From Vibrio proteolyticus NBRC 13287 (GTDB lineage Bacteria; Pseudomonadota; Gammaproteobacteria; Enterobacterales; Vibrionaceae): a DNA stretch of 64,000 nucleotides. Location of the stretch: the NCBI RefSeq assembly GCF_000467125.1, contig NZ_BATJ01000005.1, positions 182,798 through 246,797 of the forward strand. Reading direction: 5' to 3'. Numbering within the stretch: the first letter of the stretch is position 1; each line of letters starts with the position of its first letter. This document shows, piece by piece, positions 36,041 to 45,131 of this stretch. Made by a program: the position numbers and the translations under genes. The notes beneath the pieces are model-generated. The model was not told where the DNA came from, searched no databases, and worked only from the letters and a program-made list of their open reading frames with translations.

Positions 36041-36239
36041 AGAACTTGAGCAAATTCACCCATCAGGATGCTGCCCTCAACCAAAAACGCAGTGACGCAC
36101 TTCACAGTCTTTTATCTGCTGCCGCCTTGTACTCATGACCTGAGTGTCTATTTTTCTGGACTCAAGCCAAATAAATTAGGATATTATTGCTGAATTCAAT
36201 CACAGCAATCACAACGCCGCTAATTCAGAGGAACGACGA

Positions 36240-36695
36240 ATGATTTCGAAATGGGCACAACGCTTTTACCAAATGGCAAAACTTGTTGGCTCCTGGAGTA
36301 AAGACCCTTCCACACAAGTGGGTGCCGTCATTACTAAACAAAACCGAATTGTATCCGTTGGCTTTAACGGCTACCCGCACGGTATCTCAGACAGCGCCAA
36401 TACCGACGATCGGGATATGAAATACCTGAAAACTTTGCACGCTGAGGAAAATGCGATTCTGTTCGCCAAACGAGATTTGGATGGCTGTGAAATCTGGGTT
36501 ACACATTTTCCATGTCCGAACTGTGCCGCCAAAATCATCCAAACCGGCATTTCGGCCGTACACTGCCCCGAGCAAACGGAAGATTTTCTCTCTCGCTGGG
36601 GAGATAAGATTATGGTGAGTCAGGAAATGTTTCTTCAGGCCGGCGTGAAAGTCAATTGGCTTCCCTTAAGCGATCTTGAACACATTGACGTCTGA
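36240..36695 (+). CDS. deoxycytidylate (dCMP) deaminase family protein
   Basis: A 151-aa zinc deaminase predicted to turn dCMP into dUMP for thymidylate supply. The zinc-site pair is intact: LHAEENAILFA (His and catalytic Glu, about residues 66-76) and FPCPNCAAKI (two Cys, about 89-98). The N-terminal SWSKDPSTQVGAVI is also family typical. GAGGAACG supports ATG 36240. It stands alone, ending at a terminator. Confidence 0.93.
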   Translation: MISKWAQRFYQMAKLVGSWSKDPSTQVGAVITKQNRIVSVGFNGYPHGISDSANTDDRDMKYLKTLHAEENAILFAKRDLDGCEIWVTHFPCPNCAAKIIQTGISAVHCPEQTEDFLSRWGDKIMVSQEMFLQAGVKVNWLPLSDLEHIDV

Positions 36696-36711
36696 TCAAT
36701 TCACTGTGTCG

Positions 36712-36737
36712 AAAAGGCTCCTTAACGGAGCCTTTTT
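36712..36737 (+). terminator. Terminator of the dCMP deaminase gene
   Basis: AAAAGGCTCC at 36712-36721 pairs with GGAGCCTTTT at 36727-36736. Confidence 0.88.
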
Positions 36738-37214
36738 CATCTCAACGAGTAGAAATTGGATTTGCACAGCTGAAAACCTCGCCTCTTAAAGCGCCAAAAC
36801 ACTCTTTTTTGCTCGCCGTAACCACTTCCAGTGAAACGAGGCTAATTGCACTCATTCATGTTCACTAAAAAAGCGTAATTTGTGACACAAACCAAACCTC
36901 AATCCCACACACTTACACCAATTACAAAAGATACTGAGAAATGAGTATTTTTTAACAAAAAATAAGTTTGCAGTTCTGAAATTGTCAATAGCCGCCAGTC
37001 ATTGAAAAACACGGTAAATGGGTTGTCTTTCTGCGCTTATCCAGCAAAAACCACCAGAATTAATTTTTCTAGCAGAATAAGATGTTAGCCATTACAATCC
37101 TGCCACATAAAAATTACAACAGAATTACAGATTCTAATAACCCTCTGCTTACCTCCCCCTACAACTACCAGGTCAGCAGAGTCAGCCCATAATGTGAAAG
37201 GTCCTATACATACG
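36738..37214. other. Gene-free AT-rich upstream region of the GAPDH gene
   Basis: No credible reading frame in 477 bases. The only structure noted is a 13-base palindrome, TTTGTGACACAAA, at 36879-36891. The promoter could not be fixed. Confidence 0.5.
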
Positions 37215-38651
37215 ATGAGTCCAGAGAAACACCTTCTTGACTGGCAAACCAGCCAAACGATTGCTGAATCCATTTGTCCCCTGATTGGCCAGCTTTATCG
37301 ACAAAAAGGCGTAGAAGTTATCCTGTTTGGAAAAACGCTGATTAACGCTACCACCATCGATATCATCAAAGCACACCGCGTCGCCCGCCGTTACACCGGC
37401 ACCCCTCTTTCTGCTGAGCAAACTCAACCAATTATCCAATGTCTGAGCGAAATGGAACTGTCTCCTTGTCGAATCGATATTGGTCAGCTTGCTCACCAAT
37501 ACTGGAATGGACGCGACGATGCACACGGTATTAAAGACTTTATTCACACTGCACTGGTCGGTGCCATGAATGGCCAAACCGTGTCTGAGCCTCGTGACGT
37601 TGTGCTGTACGGTTTCGGCCGCATCGGCCGTCTGCTCAGCCGTCTGCTGATTGAAAAAAGTGGCCCTGGTTACCCGCTTCGCTTACGCGCCATTGTGGTT
37701 CGCGGTGGCAAGAAAGGGGATCTGGAGAAACGTGCCAGCCTGCTGCGTCGTGACTCAGTTCACGGTCAGTTCAACGGCAGCATCATTGTCGATGAAGAAC
37801 GTAAAGCCATCATAGCAAACGGCAACTACATCCAGATTATTTATGCCAACAAGCCAGAAGACGTCGACTACACCGCTTACGGCATCAACAATGCACTGAT
37901 CGTTGATAACACAGGTGTTTGGCGCGATTCAGAAGGTTTGAGCCAGCATCTGCAAAGTAAAGGCGCGGCGAAAGTACTGCTGACGGCGCCAGGCAAGGGC
38001 GATATCAAGAACGTGGTCTTTGGTGTGAACGACAACGTGATTGGTGAAGATGACACCATCATTTCAGCCGCTAGCTGTACTACCAACGCCATCACTCCCG
38101 TTCTGAAAGCGATGAACGACAAATACGGCGTGCTTTCAGGTCACATTGAAACGGTGCACTCGTTCACCAACGATCAGAATCTGATCGATAACTTCCACTC
38201 CGGTGAACGCCGTGGCCGCAGTGCATCACTGAACATGGTTCTGACCTCGACTGGCGCCGCCAAAGCGGTTGCAAAAGCACTACCAGAACTCGCGGGCAAA
38301 CTTACCGGCAACGCAATCCGGGTACCAACGCCTAATGTGTCTATGGCCGTTGCGAACCTGAACCTGGAAAAAGGGACAGACAAAGACGAGCTGAACGAAT
38401 TCCTGCGTGGTATGGCGTTAAATTCTTCGTTGTCCGCTCAGATTGACTACACCGACTCAACCGAAATCGTATCCAGTGACCTGGTGGGCTCTCGCCATGC
38501 CGGTGTGGTTGACGGTGCGGCCACGATCGCTCAGGGCAACCGCTGTGTACTGTACATCTGGTACGACAACGAGTTCGGTTACAGCTGCCAGGTAGTGCAT
38601 TGTATGGAACAGATGATGGGTGTGCGCTACAAAACGTATCCATCGGCATAA
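37215..38651 (+). CDS. glyceraldehyde-3-phosphate dehydrogenase, long form
   Basis: A 478-aa enzyme, about 145 residues longer than common GapA. An N-terminal helical extension (about 1-125) precedes the NAD-binding YGFGRIGRLLSRLL at about 128-141 and the catalytic ASCTTNAITPV (Cys near 278). This long form occurs in vibrios and other gammaproteobacteria and may serve a gluconeogenic or alternative role; that is inference. ATG 37215 is chosen over GTG 37194, whose seven extra codons have no family support; AAAGG lies 13 bases upstream of the ATG. Confidence 0.92.
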   Translation: MSPEKHLLDWQTSQTIAESICPLIGQLYRQKGVEVILFGKTLINATTIDIIKAHRVARRYTGTPLSAEQTQPIIQCLSEMELSPCRIDIGQLAHQYWNGRDDAHGIKDFIHTALVGAMNGQTVSEPRDVVLYGFGRIGRLLSRLLIEKSGPGYPLRLRAIVVRGGKKGDLEKRASLLRRDSVHGQFNGSIIVDEERKAIIANGNYIQIIYANKPEDVDYTAYGINNALIVDNTGVWRDSEGLSQHLQSKGAAKVLLTAPGKGDIKNVVFGVNDNVIGEDDTIISAASCTTNAITPVLKAMNDKYGVLSGHIETVHSFTNDQNLIDNFHSGERRGRSASLNMVLTSTGAAKAVAKALPELAGKLTGNAIRVPTPNVSMAVANLNLEKGTDKDELNEFLRGMALNSSLSAQIDYTDSTEIVSSDLVGSRHAGVVDGAATIAQGNRCVLYIWYDNEFGYSCQVVHCMEQMMGVRYKTYPSA

Positions 38652-38700
38652 ATTTAAGACTCCACAACACTAAAACTATAAACCTACTTTCCCCGTACTT

Positions 38701-38737
38701 GCCGCCCTACTTCATTGAAGGGCGGCTTTTTTGTTTT
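38701..38737 (+). terminator. GAPDH gene terminator
   Basis: GCCGCCCT at 38701-38708 pairs with AGGGCGGC at 38719-38726, followed by TTTTTTG. Confidence 0.88.
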
Positions 38738-38808
38738 TCTGAACAGCGTTCATCTTTGGTTCATCTTGACCCTGATAATCTGAACCTGTAGATAGAGAGG
38801 TACGTATT

Positions 38809-39009
38809 ATGAGTAGACTTATCGTCACGTTTCTGACAATTATCACCGGCTTTTTTGCTCTGGTTGCCAGCCTGATTATGGTTATCCCGCTGACGATCGC
38901 CGCGCTGATCACCGGACGACGTATCCAGAAAGAGATGCAAAACTATCATTTCGCCACAGAGCAGAACGCCGTTATTGAAGGCGAATATGAAGAAGTTCCG
39001 AAAAAATAG
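38809..39009 (+). CDS. small membrane protein, 66 aa, function unknown
   Basis: Two hydrophobic segments (about residues 5-25 and 26-38) merge into a hairpin, followed by a charged tail ending EGEYEEVPKK. GAGAGG is well placed before ATG 38809. I do not recognise the family. Its 3' end overlaps the start of the following lipoprotein gene by 23 bases in another frame, which implies cotranscription and perhaps coupled translation with the hydrolase. Confidence 0.78.
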   Translation: MSRLIVTFLTIITGFFALVASLIMVIPLTIAALITGRRIQKEMQNYHFATEQNAVIEGEYEEVPKK

Positions 39010-40242
39010 ACCAGCGATACTCTCCCGCATCAAACGACATATTTTACCGGCAGCGTTCCTACTTGGCGCTGCCGGCTTAGTGACATCCGCAATAAGCGGT
39101 GTAGCAGCAGTCCGGAACACCCGAGTTATTCCAGTGCACCATCGCTGCCCCCTTATAATCAGGCCACATTCAACGAGTACGTCGACGAAACGCGTCAGTG
39201 GCTCGAACAACATCGCTTTTTTATCAGCGATGATCATGCACGCGAAATCGCATTGAACCTGCCTCATGAATATCGTCCAGACACACCCAATGGTGAAGCG
39301 GTGCTGTTGGTGCATGGACTGGGAGATTCACCTTACTCCTTTGATGATATTGCCCGACACCTGGCCACCAAAGGCTATTTGGTGCGCACGATTCTGTTGC
39401 CAGGTCACGGTTCGAAAGTCGGCGATCTGATGCTTCCATCCGAACAGGATTGGCAGGGCGTAGTGCATCACCACACCCAGTTGCTCAAGCAAGAGTCCGA
39501 TAAAATCTGGCTGGGCGGCTATTCCACTGGTGCCAATTTGGTGACCACTGAAGCCTTACAAGATGCAAGTATCCAGGGTTTGCTGTTATTTTCTCCGGCG
39601 TTTAAGCCCGGCAATGACATTGTCTCCTGGGTCGAAATCGCCAGTTGGTTTATGACATGGGCGGATCAGGATCCAGAAGACAATTACCTGCGTTACAATT
39701 CACTGCCAATGAACGGTGCCGTTGTCTACTATCAGACTTCAGAAACCGTGCGCAACCAACTGGCACAAACACGCTTTGAGCGGCCAGTATTTATGATCAT
39801 GAGTGAAAGTGACAGCGTGATCAGCACCGACTATGCGATGAACACCTTTACCAACAAAATGCCCAATCCCGGCAATGTACTGGTTTGGCAAGGGGAAACG
39901 CCCTTGGCCGATCAGCGGGCCGTACGTTTTAGCATGAGGATTCCACATCTGCGGATTTCTAATGGCTCCCATATGGGGCTACTGTTTTCACCGGAAAATC
40001 CCGAATATGGTATGAACGGCCACAATATGATCTGCAGCAATGGTCAGGATGAAGAGTTGCAACGGCTGTGTGCGCAAGACAAAGAAGTCTGGTACTCAGC
40101 ATGGGGTTATCGTGAGCCAGGGAAGATACATGCCCGCTTAACCTATAACCCCTACTTTGAGCAAAGCATGACGCTGCTGGATAAAGTCATGAGTACGCCA
40201 ACACCAGCTCGATACGTCGGACGCTCGCTTAACGTGCAATAA
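38987..40242 (+). CDS. alpha/beta-hydrolase lipoprotein, apparently frameshifted in the signal peptide
   Basis: Two frames must be joined. From ATG 38987 (AAGG 5 bases upstream) the frame gives a basic start and a hydrophobic stretch ending LVTSAISG at 39099. The other frame then supplies CSSSPEHPSYSS and runs to 40242. Inserting one base near 39099-39100 would create the lipobox ISGC. The second frame has no start codon before TTG 39253, although clear protein sequence precedes that point. The hydrolase domain is intact: LLVHGLGDSPYSF, and GGYSTGAN with the nucleophile Ser. So this is either a one-base deletion that breaks export of an otherwise whole enzyme, or a sequencing error. Confidence 0.8.
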
Positions 40243-40265
40243 GCCCCTCGCGGGGCTTATTTGTT
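40240..40265. terminator. Short bidirectional terminator
   Basis: AAGCCCC at 40241-40247 pairs with GGGGCTT at 40252-40258 between converging genes. Confidence 0.65.
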
Positions 40266-40735
40266 CATTGTGTTTGTTCTTGAAAAACACTTTGTAGCGC
40301 ATCGCTTACCATTTGGTGATCGTCGAGTTGAGCGAGGCCAGAAACCGTCACCGCCCCAACCAACCCAGATCCCGCAATTCGAATCGGAAACGAGCCACCA
40401 TGAGCACAATATTGCGCGGCATCGATATGCGGCTGCGTTTCAAACTCGCGCTGCTTTTGCGCGTTGTACAGCGACAGGTAGTAGGAACTGCGGCCATAGC
40501 GCAGCACCGAATTGCGTTTGCGGCGCATCCAATCGAGATGATCCGCACACGTGCCCGGCATGGCGTATTGAAATAGTGTTTGACCAAAACCATACACTTC
40601 GATCGCCACCGCGACTTGCTGGCTTTCCGCCATCTGCTTGAGCGCACAGCCCAATTGCCACGCCACATCGTGGTTAAAATGACTCAGTTGCAGCACCTCT
40701 TCTTGCTGCGCAATCTCGGCCAGTGTCAGGCTCAT
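40265..40735 (-). CDS. UPF0303/heme-degrading-domain family protein
   Basis: A 156-aa protein of the UPF0303 family (GlcG/HbpS-like fold, related to yeast YBR137W). Family marks are the FNHDVAWQLGCAL segment, WMRRKRNSVLRYGRSSYYL and the late HGGSFPIRIAGSGLVGAVTV. The activity of the family is not established; heme-linked roles have been proposed. It overlaps the oxidoreductase gene by four bases (ATGA) and is the last gene of the DeoR/oxidoreductase/UPF0303 operon. Confidence 0.88.
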   Translation of the reverse strand: MSLTLAEIAQQEEVLQLSHFNHDVAWQLGCALKQMAESQQVAVAIEVYGFGQTLFQYAMPGTCADHLDWMRRKRNSVLRYGRSSYYLSLYNAQKQREFETQPHIDAAQYCAHGGSFPIRIAGSGLVGAVTVSGLAQLDDHQMVSDALQSVFQEQTQ

Positions 40736-41772
40736 AACTTCACCCGCAACGTTTGACCCGTTTTGCTGCTCTCCAGCGCCATTTCAATCAGCGCGATGTT
40801 TTGCAGCGCCTGCTCTGGCGGCACCGGGTTGGCCGTGCCGAGACGAATCGCATCCGCCACGCCTTTGAAATAGAGCTGATAGCCGCCCAGTTCTGTCGGA
40901 ATGGTTTCTGATCCCGTTTCGCTGTGTAACTGACCATACAGCGACGCCTCTTCCTGCGACCATTGCGGACTGTCCGGTTGCTTGCCTTCTTTGAGGTAGG
41001 TTTCCTGTGGATCGAGGCCGTATTTCTCATACTTCGCCAGGCTGCCCAGCACTTTGTAGCGCAGGTTCGGCTCTGGGCTGTAGAGGTTTGAATGCAGGTG
41101 CACCAAGTGATTTGGGTAGTGCAGGATCAGGTTGTAGTAATCGATGGTGGTGGCGCCCGGGCGCATCATGCGGCACTGCGCATTGATCGCTTGTGGCAAG
41201 CCAAACAGCGCCAGCGCTTGGTCAAGCAGGTGCGGCGCCAAATCAAACAAAATACCGCCGCCATCTTGCGCCAGTTCACGCCAGCGCTGACGAATTTCCG
41301 GACGGTAGCGGTCGAAGTGGGATTCAAACAGTTTGATGTCGCCCAAACGCCCTTCCGCCATCAGCTTTTGCAGCGTGAGGAAATCGCCATCCCAACGACG
41401 GTTATGGAACACGCTCAGCGTTAAGCCTTTTTCCGCCGCCAACGCAATCAGCTCTTCACCATCTTCAATGCGTGTCACGAACGGCTTTTCAACGATCACA
41501 TGCTTGCCATTTTGCAGCGCGCGTTTGGCCAGCGGGTAATGCACATCGTTCGGCGCGGTGATGATCACCAGCTCCGCATCGCTGTTGTCCAGCAGATCAT
41601 TGGCATCGCCAAACCATTGCGCGCTCGGCCAATCGGCCGCGACTGCGGCTTGTTGGCTGGAACTGATCGCACTCAGCGTTAGCTCAGGCAGCGCGTTGAT
41701 GAAAGGCAAGTGAAAGGTTTTCGCCGAATAGCCGTAGCCAATCACGGCGGTTTTTACCGGAGCGTAAGTCAT
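40732..41772 (-). CDS. Gfo/Idh/MocA family oxidoreductase
   Basis: A 346-aa NAD(P)-dependent dehydrogenase, YdgJ-like. The Rossmann motif is VIGYGYSAKTFHLPF (residues about 9-23), and EKPFVTRIEDGEELI near 93 holds the conserved EKP. The C-terminal beta-sheet domain follows. ATG 41772 is chosen, with AAGGAC 8 bases upstream, rather than a start at 41829 inside the DeoR gene. The substrate is probably a sugar or polyol derivative, judged from the DeoR partner. One base separates it from the deoR-like stop. Confidence 0.92.
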   Translation of the reverse strand: MTYAPVKTAVIGYGYSAKTFHLPFINALPELTLSAISSSQQAAVAADWPSAQWFGDANDLLDNSDAELVIITAPNDVHYPLAKRALQNGKHVIVEKPFVTRIEDGEELIALAAEKGLTLSVFHNRRWDGDFLTLQKLMAEGRLGDIKLFESHFDRYRPEIRQRWRELAQDGGGILFDLAPHLLDQALALFGLPQAINAQCRMMRPGATTIDYYNLILHYPNHLVHLHSNLYSPEPNLRYKVLGSLAKYEKYGLDPQETYLKEGKQPDSPQWSQEEASLYGQLHSETGSETIPTELGGYQLYFKGVADAIRLGTANPVPPEQALQNIALIEMALESSKTGQTLRVKL

Positions 41773-41773
41773 A

Positions 41774-42541
41774 TCAAAACTGTCCTTCTGGTGCGGTCGC
41801 CACAACACACTGAATGTCGTGACGGTCAAATAATTCTTGCAGTGCTGGCGCGGGGGGCGCGTCGGTGATCACCATGTCGATCGCTGCCACATCACACACG
41901 TGATGGAAATTTTCGGTGCCCATTTTGCGCTGTTCGCACACCAAAATGATCTGCTGCGCTTGCGCCATCATCGCGCGTTTCATCGACGCTTCTTGTTCAT
42001 CATTGGTGGTCAGGCCGCGCTCAGACAGCGCGCACACACCAATAAACGCCTTATTCACATGATAGCCAGCCATTTGCTGCTCAGCCTGCGCGCCCAGTAT
42101 GGCGCGGCTGTACGGGTCAAAATGACCGCCCAGCAGATGCACCACATGCGAAGAGCCCTCTTCAACCTGAGCCAGCGTGTTAACCGAGTTGGTCACGATG
42201 GTCGCGGGCGCCGCCAGATAACTGGGGACGAGGGCCAACGTAGTGCTGGTATCAAGCACAATGTAGTCCTGTGCATCCACCAGCGATGCCGCGCACTGCG
42301 CCAATGCGTGCTTGGCCCTGCTAACAGTTTTAGCAGAGAACGGCTCGCTTTTCGGCGACACCGGAGCCAACATCGCACCACCACGAATGCGCTGAATGCC
42401 CGGCAGCTGGGTGAGTTTCACCAGATCGCGCCGCGCGGAATCACGCGACACACCAAACTGATTGCAGATATCGGTCGCGGTAATTTTCCCCTGCTGCTTC
42501 ATCAGGGTTTGTAAGTGAACTAGGCGCTCTTCTTGGGTCAT
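41774..42541 (-). CDS. DeoR/GlpR family transcriptional regulator
   Basis: A 255-aa regulator with an N-terminal DeoR HTH (ITATDICNQFGVSRDSARRD, about residues 19-38, then GIQRIRGGA) and a DeoRC sensor domain including VLDTSTTLALV and KAFIGVCALSERGLTTNDEQ. Members sense phosphorylated sugars. The gene heads its operon, and a perfect 10-bp inverted repeat at 42543-42572 touches the start codon, so tight autorepression is likely. Confidence 0.93.
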   Translation of the reverse strand: MTQEERLVHLQTLMKQQGKITATDICNQFGVSRDSARRDLVKLTQLPGIQRIRGGAMLAPVSPKSEPFSAKTVSRAKHALAQCAASLVDAQDYIVLDTSTTLALVPSYLAAPATIVTNSVNTLAQVEEGSSHVVHLLGGHFDPYSRAILGAQAEQQMAGYHVNKAFIGVCALSERGLTTNDEQEASMKRAMMAQAQQIILVCEQRKMGTENFHHVCDVAAIDMVITDAPPAPALQELFDRHDIQCVVATAPEGQF

Positions 42542-42542
42542 A

Positions 42543-42572
42543 AACTTAAAATCACGTAAGTCATTTTAAGTT
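42543..42572. promoter_or_regulatory. Candidate DeoR-type operator
   Basis: AACTTAAAAT at 42543-42552 and ATTTTAAGTT at 42563-42572 are exact complements with a 10-base spacer. A further half-like TCTAAACTTATT follows at 42575-42586. Confidence 0.65.
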
Positions 42573-42733
42573 ATTCTAAACTTATTGTTCTAAATGTCAC
42601 GGGAAATCTTCCTCATGCAGACCACCCCATTCACCGCCATAAAGCCAAAATCACTAACAAGTAAAAAATCAATTACACTTTTTTTACATTTCCAATGTAT
42701 GATGAATCACATCAAAATAATGAGGACAAACCT

Positions 42734-43219
42734 ATGAGCAGCGGACAACGCAACATCACATTACGGTTTCTGGCAGAACCCGGTGATGTAAACTTTGGCG
42801 GCAAGGTCCACGGCGGCGCTGTCATGAAGTGGATTGACCTGGCCGCGTATGCCTGTTCAGCCGCCTGGAGTGGCAAGTACTGCATTACCGCCTACGCCGG
42901 CGGAATCCGGTTTGTGGCTCCGATCCATGTCGGCAACCTGGTTGAAGTCAGTGCAAAAGTCATTTACACCGGAACTACCTCTATGCACATCGCTATCGAT
43001 GTTCAGGCCAGCGATCCCAAAGAGATGAAAAATCGTCTTACCACGCATTGTATCGTGATCATGGTGGCGGTTGATGAGGCTGGTAAGCCAACGCGTATTC
43101 CGGAGTGGGTGCCACAAAGTGAGGAAGACATCGCCCTACAGCAGTCTGCCATTCGCCTGATGAACATGCGCAAAAAGATTGGCGAAGAGATGGAAGCGCA
43201 CGTCAAATACCTGAAGTAA
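42734..43219 (+). CDS. acyl-CoA thioesterase, hotdog fold
   Basis: A 161-aa YciA/BFIT-type thioesterase. The key helix segment is VNFGGKVHGGAVMKWIDLAA (about residues 18-37), with the conserved Asp in the helix, followed by RFVAPIHVGNLVEVSAKVIY. It would hydrolyse acyl-CoA in the cytoplasm. GAGGA 7 bases before ATG 42734 fixes the start. The gene stands between the DeoR operon promoter and a small unknown gene. Confidence 0.92.
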   Translation: MSSGQRNITLRFLAEPGDVNFGGKVHGGAVMKWIDLAAYACSAAWSGKYCITAYAGGIRFVAPIHVGNLVEVSAKVIYTGTTSMHIAIDVQASDPKEMKNRLTTHCIVIMVAVDEAGKPTRIPEWVPQSEEDIALQQSAIRLMNMRKKIGEEMEAHVKYLK

Positions 43220-43339
43220 AGTCATGTTTAACGCGTTTTATTTGTAATCGTTTACCTCTGTCATTTTTCTTTCATCTTTGTTTGATTTAATCCGCGGTTC
43301 ATTACTGCGCAAAGGCAGGAAAAGACAGAGGAATCCTGA

Positions 43340-43582
43340 TTGAGCCTGAACACCACACTGAGCGCCGATACGCTGGCCAACCCCAAATCGGTGGAGTATC
43401 AATGGGTACGGACGATGTACGTCGAAGGCTACGACACACAGGCAATCAATCATTACATCCGCACCTGCTTCGGCGGCGATGACATTTTCGCCGATCTGTT
43501 TCGCAAAGTGGCGTTACAACAAGAGAGTATCTACGTGCTGCTTCAATACGTCGGGTGTGCTCCTTCCAGCCGCGAGTTCTGA
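43340..43582 (+). CDS. hypothetical protein, 80 aa
   Basis: Starts at TTG 43340 with AGAGGA about 8 bases upstream. It is soluble, with no membrane segment or signal; YEWVRTMYVEGYDTQ-like aromatic and acidic residues lie in the middle (YQWVRTMYVEGYDTQ at about 20-34). Family not recognised. Codon use is like its neighbours, so it is probably real. It has no obvious operon partner. Confidence 0.68.
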   Translation: MSLNTTLSADTLANPKSVEYQWVRTMYVEGYDTQAINHYIRTCFGGDDIFADLFRKVALQQESIYVLLQYVGCAPSSREF

Positions 43583-43754
43583 TCGCCCTCGTTTTCTGCT
43601 ACAGTTGCTCCTTTCTCACAAACGCAACTATTCTCAATATACACTGCGTTAATCCTATGAATATGAGCAAGTTACCTGCAAATTTTCACTTGGATTTAAC
43701 TATCCAGGTGGACAACTACACTATATTGACGCCTGATATAATCAACCTAACCAA

Positions 43755-45131
43755 ATGGAAGCGATGATGGAAGGTGCTCAACCTATTGAATCACCTCATA
43801 AAAAGATTGAGAGCACGACCTCTCAGCACCTGATTGCTTGCGAAGAATGTGGTCTGGTTGTCGATATTCCCGCCGTCGCAGCAGGACAAAAAGCTCAATG
43901 CCCGCGTTGTCATCATACGTTACTGAAACAACCGACCAACCCGTATCAACGCCCGATTGCTTATGCAATCACATGCCTGATTACGTTGATTCTCAGCGTC
44001 TCGTTTCCTTTTATGTCGTTCAGTGTCAAGGGCCTCACACAAGAGATCACGTTGCTGCATTCGGTCAAGACGCTGGAGCAGTTTCAAAACTCGCTACTCG
44101 CCTCGCTGCTACTGGCAACGGTCATCGTACTGCCGGCGATTTACATCTGTTGCCTGCTTTATTTACACCTAAAAGCCCTGCATTTTCGTCGTCATCCACC
44201 AAATCCAAAGCAGAGGCACACCACTAAACTCATCTGCCGGGTCCTGTTTCAGGTTGAGCCCTGGTTGATGGTGGATGTGTTTCTGATCGGTGTACTGGTC
44301 AGCCTGATCAAAATCGCGTCTCTGGCAGACATTGGCATGGGCACCTCCTTCTGGGCGTTTTGTGTCTATACCGTCTTGGTCGTGAAATGCATCTCCATGG
44401 TTGACAAAAGTTGGTTGTGGGATCAGTTCATTCCAAGCATCCCGGTTGACCACGTCTGCGATGGTGACAGCCACCTCTCGGCCAATCATGTCAGTTGTCA
44501 TGTTTGTCATCAGATCAATCCGCTCGACGAACAACGGCACAGTCGTTGCGTCCGCTGTGGCAGCCGCACACACAAATATGACCCATCCGGAGATCTGCAG
44601 AAAGCCTGGGCACTGCTGATCGCCTCTGCGATTTTTTATGTGCCGGCCAACCTGTATCCGATGATGTATACCGTAAGCTTGGGCCACAGTGAAGGTTCTA
44701 CCATCCTCGGGGGGGTGATTCTGCTATGGCAACTAGGCTCCTATCCCATTGCGATGGTGATTTTCTTAGCCAGTATTTTTATTCCATTAGCCAAAATGTT
44801 CACCTTAGCCTGGCTGTTTGTCACCGCAAAAAACATGCACAAGCACCCGCGGCAGGAAAGCATCACCCGCTTAAAAGCGTATCGTATTACTGAGTTTATC
44901 GGCCGTTGGTCGATGATTGATATTTTCGTGGTAGCCATTCTGGTCGCACTGGTTCAGCTCCACAACCTGATGGCCATTTATCCGGGTCCGGCCGCCCTTT
45001 CTTTCGCTGCTGTCGTGATATGCACCATGCTCTCCGCGATGGTATTTGACCCGCGCATGCTCTGGCAACGTATGCCAACGCACGCTCAGCAGCCTATTGA
45101 TCTTGTGAACGAGAAAACCAACGATGAGTGA
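43755..45131 (+). CDS. pqiA: paraquat-inducible protein A
   Basis: A 458-aa inner-membrane protein of the PqiABC lipid-transport complex. Two zinc-ribbon-like motifs are visible, ACEECG with CPRCHHTL (about 29-55) and CHVCHQ with CVRCGSRTH (about 252-280), each preceding four hydrophobic segments. PqiA is the membrane component that partners PqiB. The true start may be ATG 43764 or 43767, since GGAAG lies just before them and nothing precedes 43755. It overlaps pqiB by 8 bases. Confidence 0.93.
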   Translation: MEAMMEGAQPIESPHKKIESTTSQHLIACEECGLVVDIPAVAAGQKAQCPRCHHTLLKQPTNPYQRPIAYAITCLITLILSVSFPFMSFSVKGLTQEITLLHSVKTLEQFQNSLLASLLLATVIVLPAIYICCLLYLHLKALHFRRHPPNPKQRHTTKLICRVLFQVEPWLMVDVFLIGVLVSLIKIASLADIGMGTSFWAFCVYTVLVVKCISMVDKSWLWDQFIPSIPVDHVCDGDSHLSANHVSCHVCHQINPLDEQRHSRCVRCGSRTHKYDPSGDLQKAWALLIASAIFYVPANLYPMMYTVSLGHSEGSTILGGVILLWQLGSYPIAMVIFLASIFIPLAKMFTLAWLFVTAKNMHKHPRQESITRLKAYRITEFIGRWSMIDIFVVAILVALVQLHNLMAIYPGPAALSFAAVVICTMLSAMVFDPRMLWQRMPTHAQQPIDLVNEKTNDE

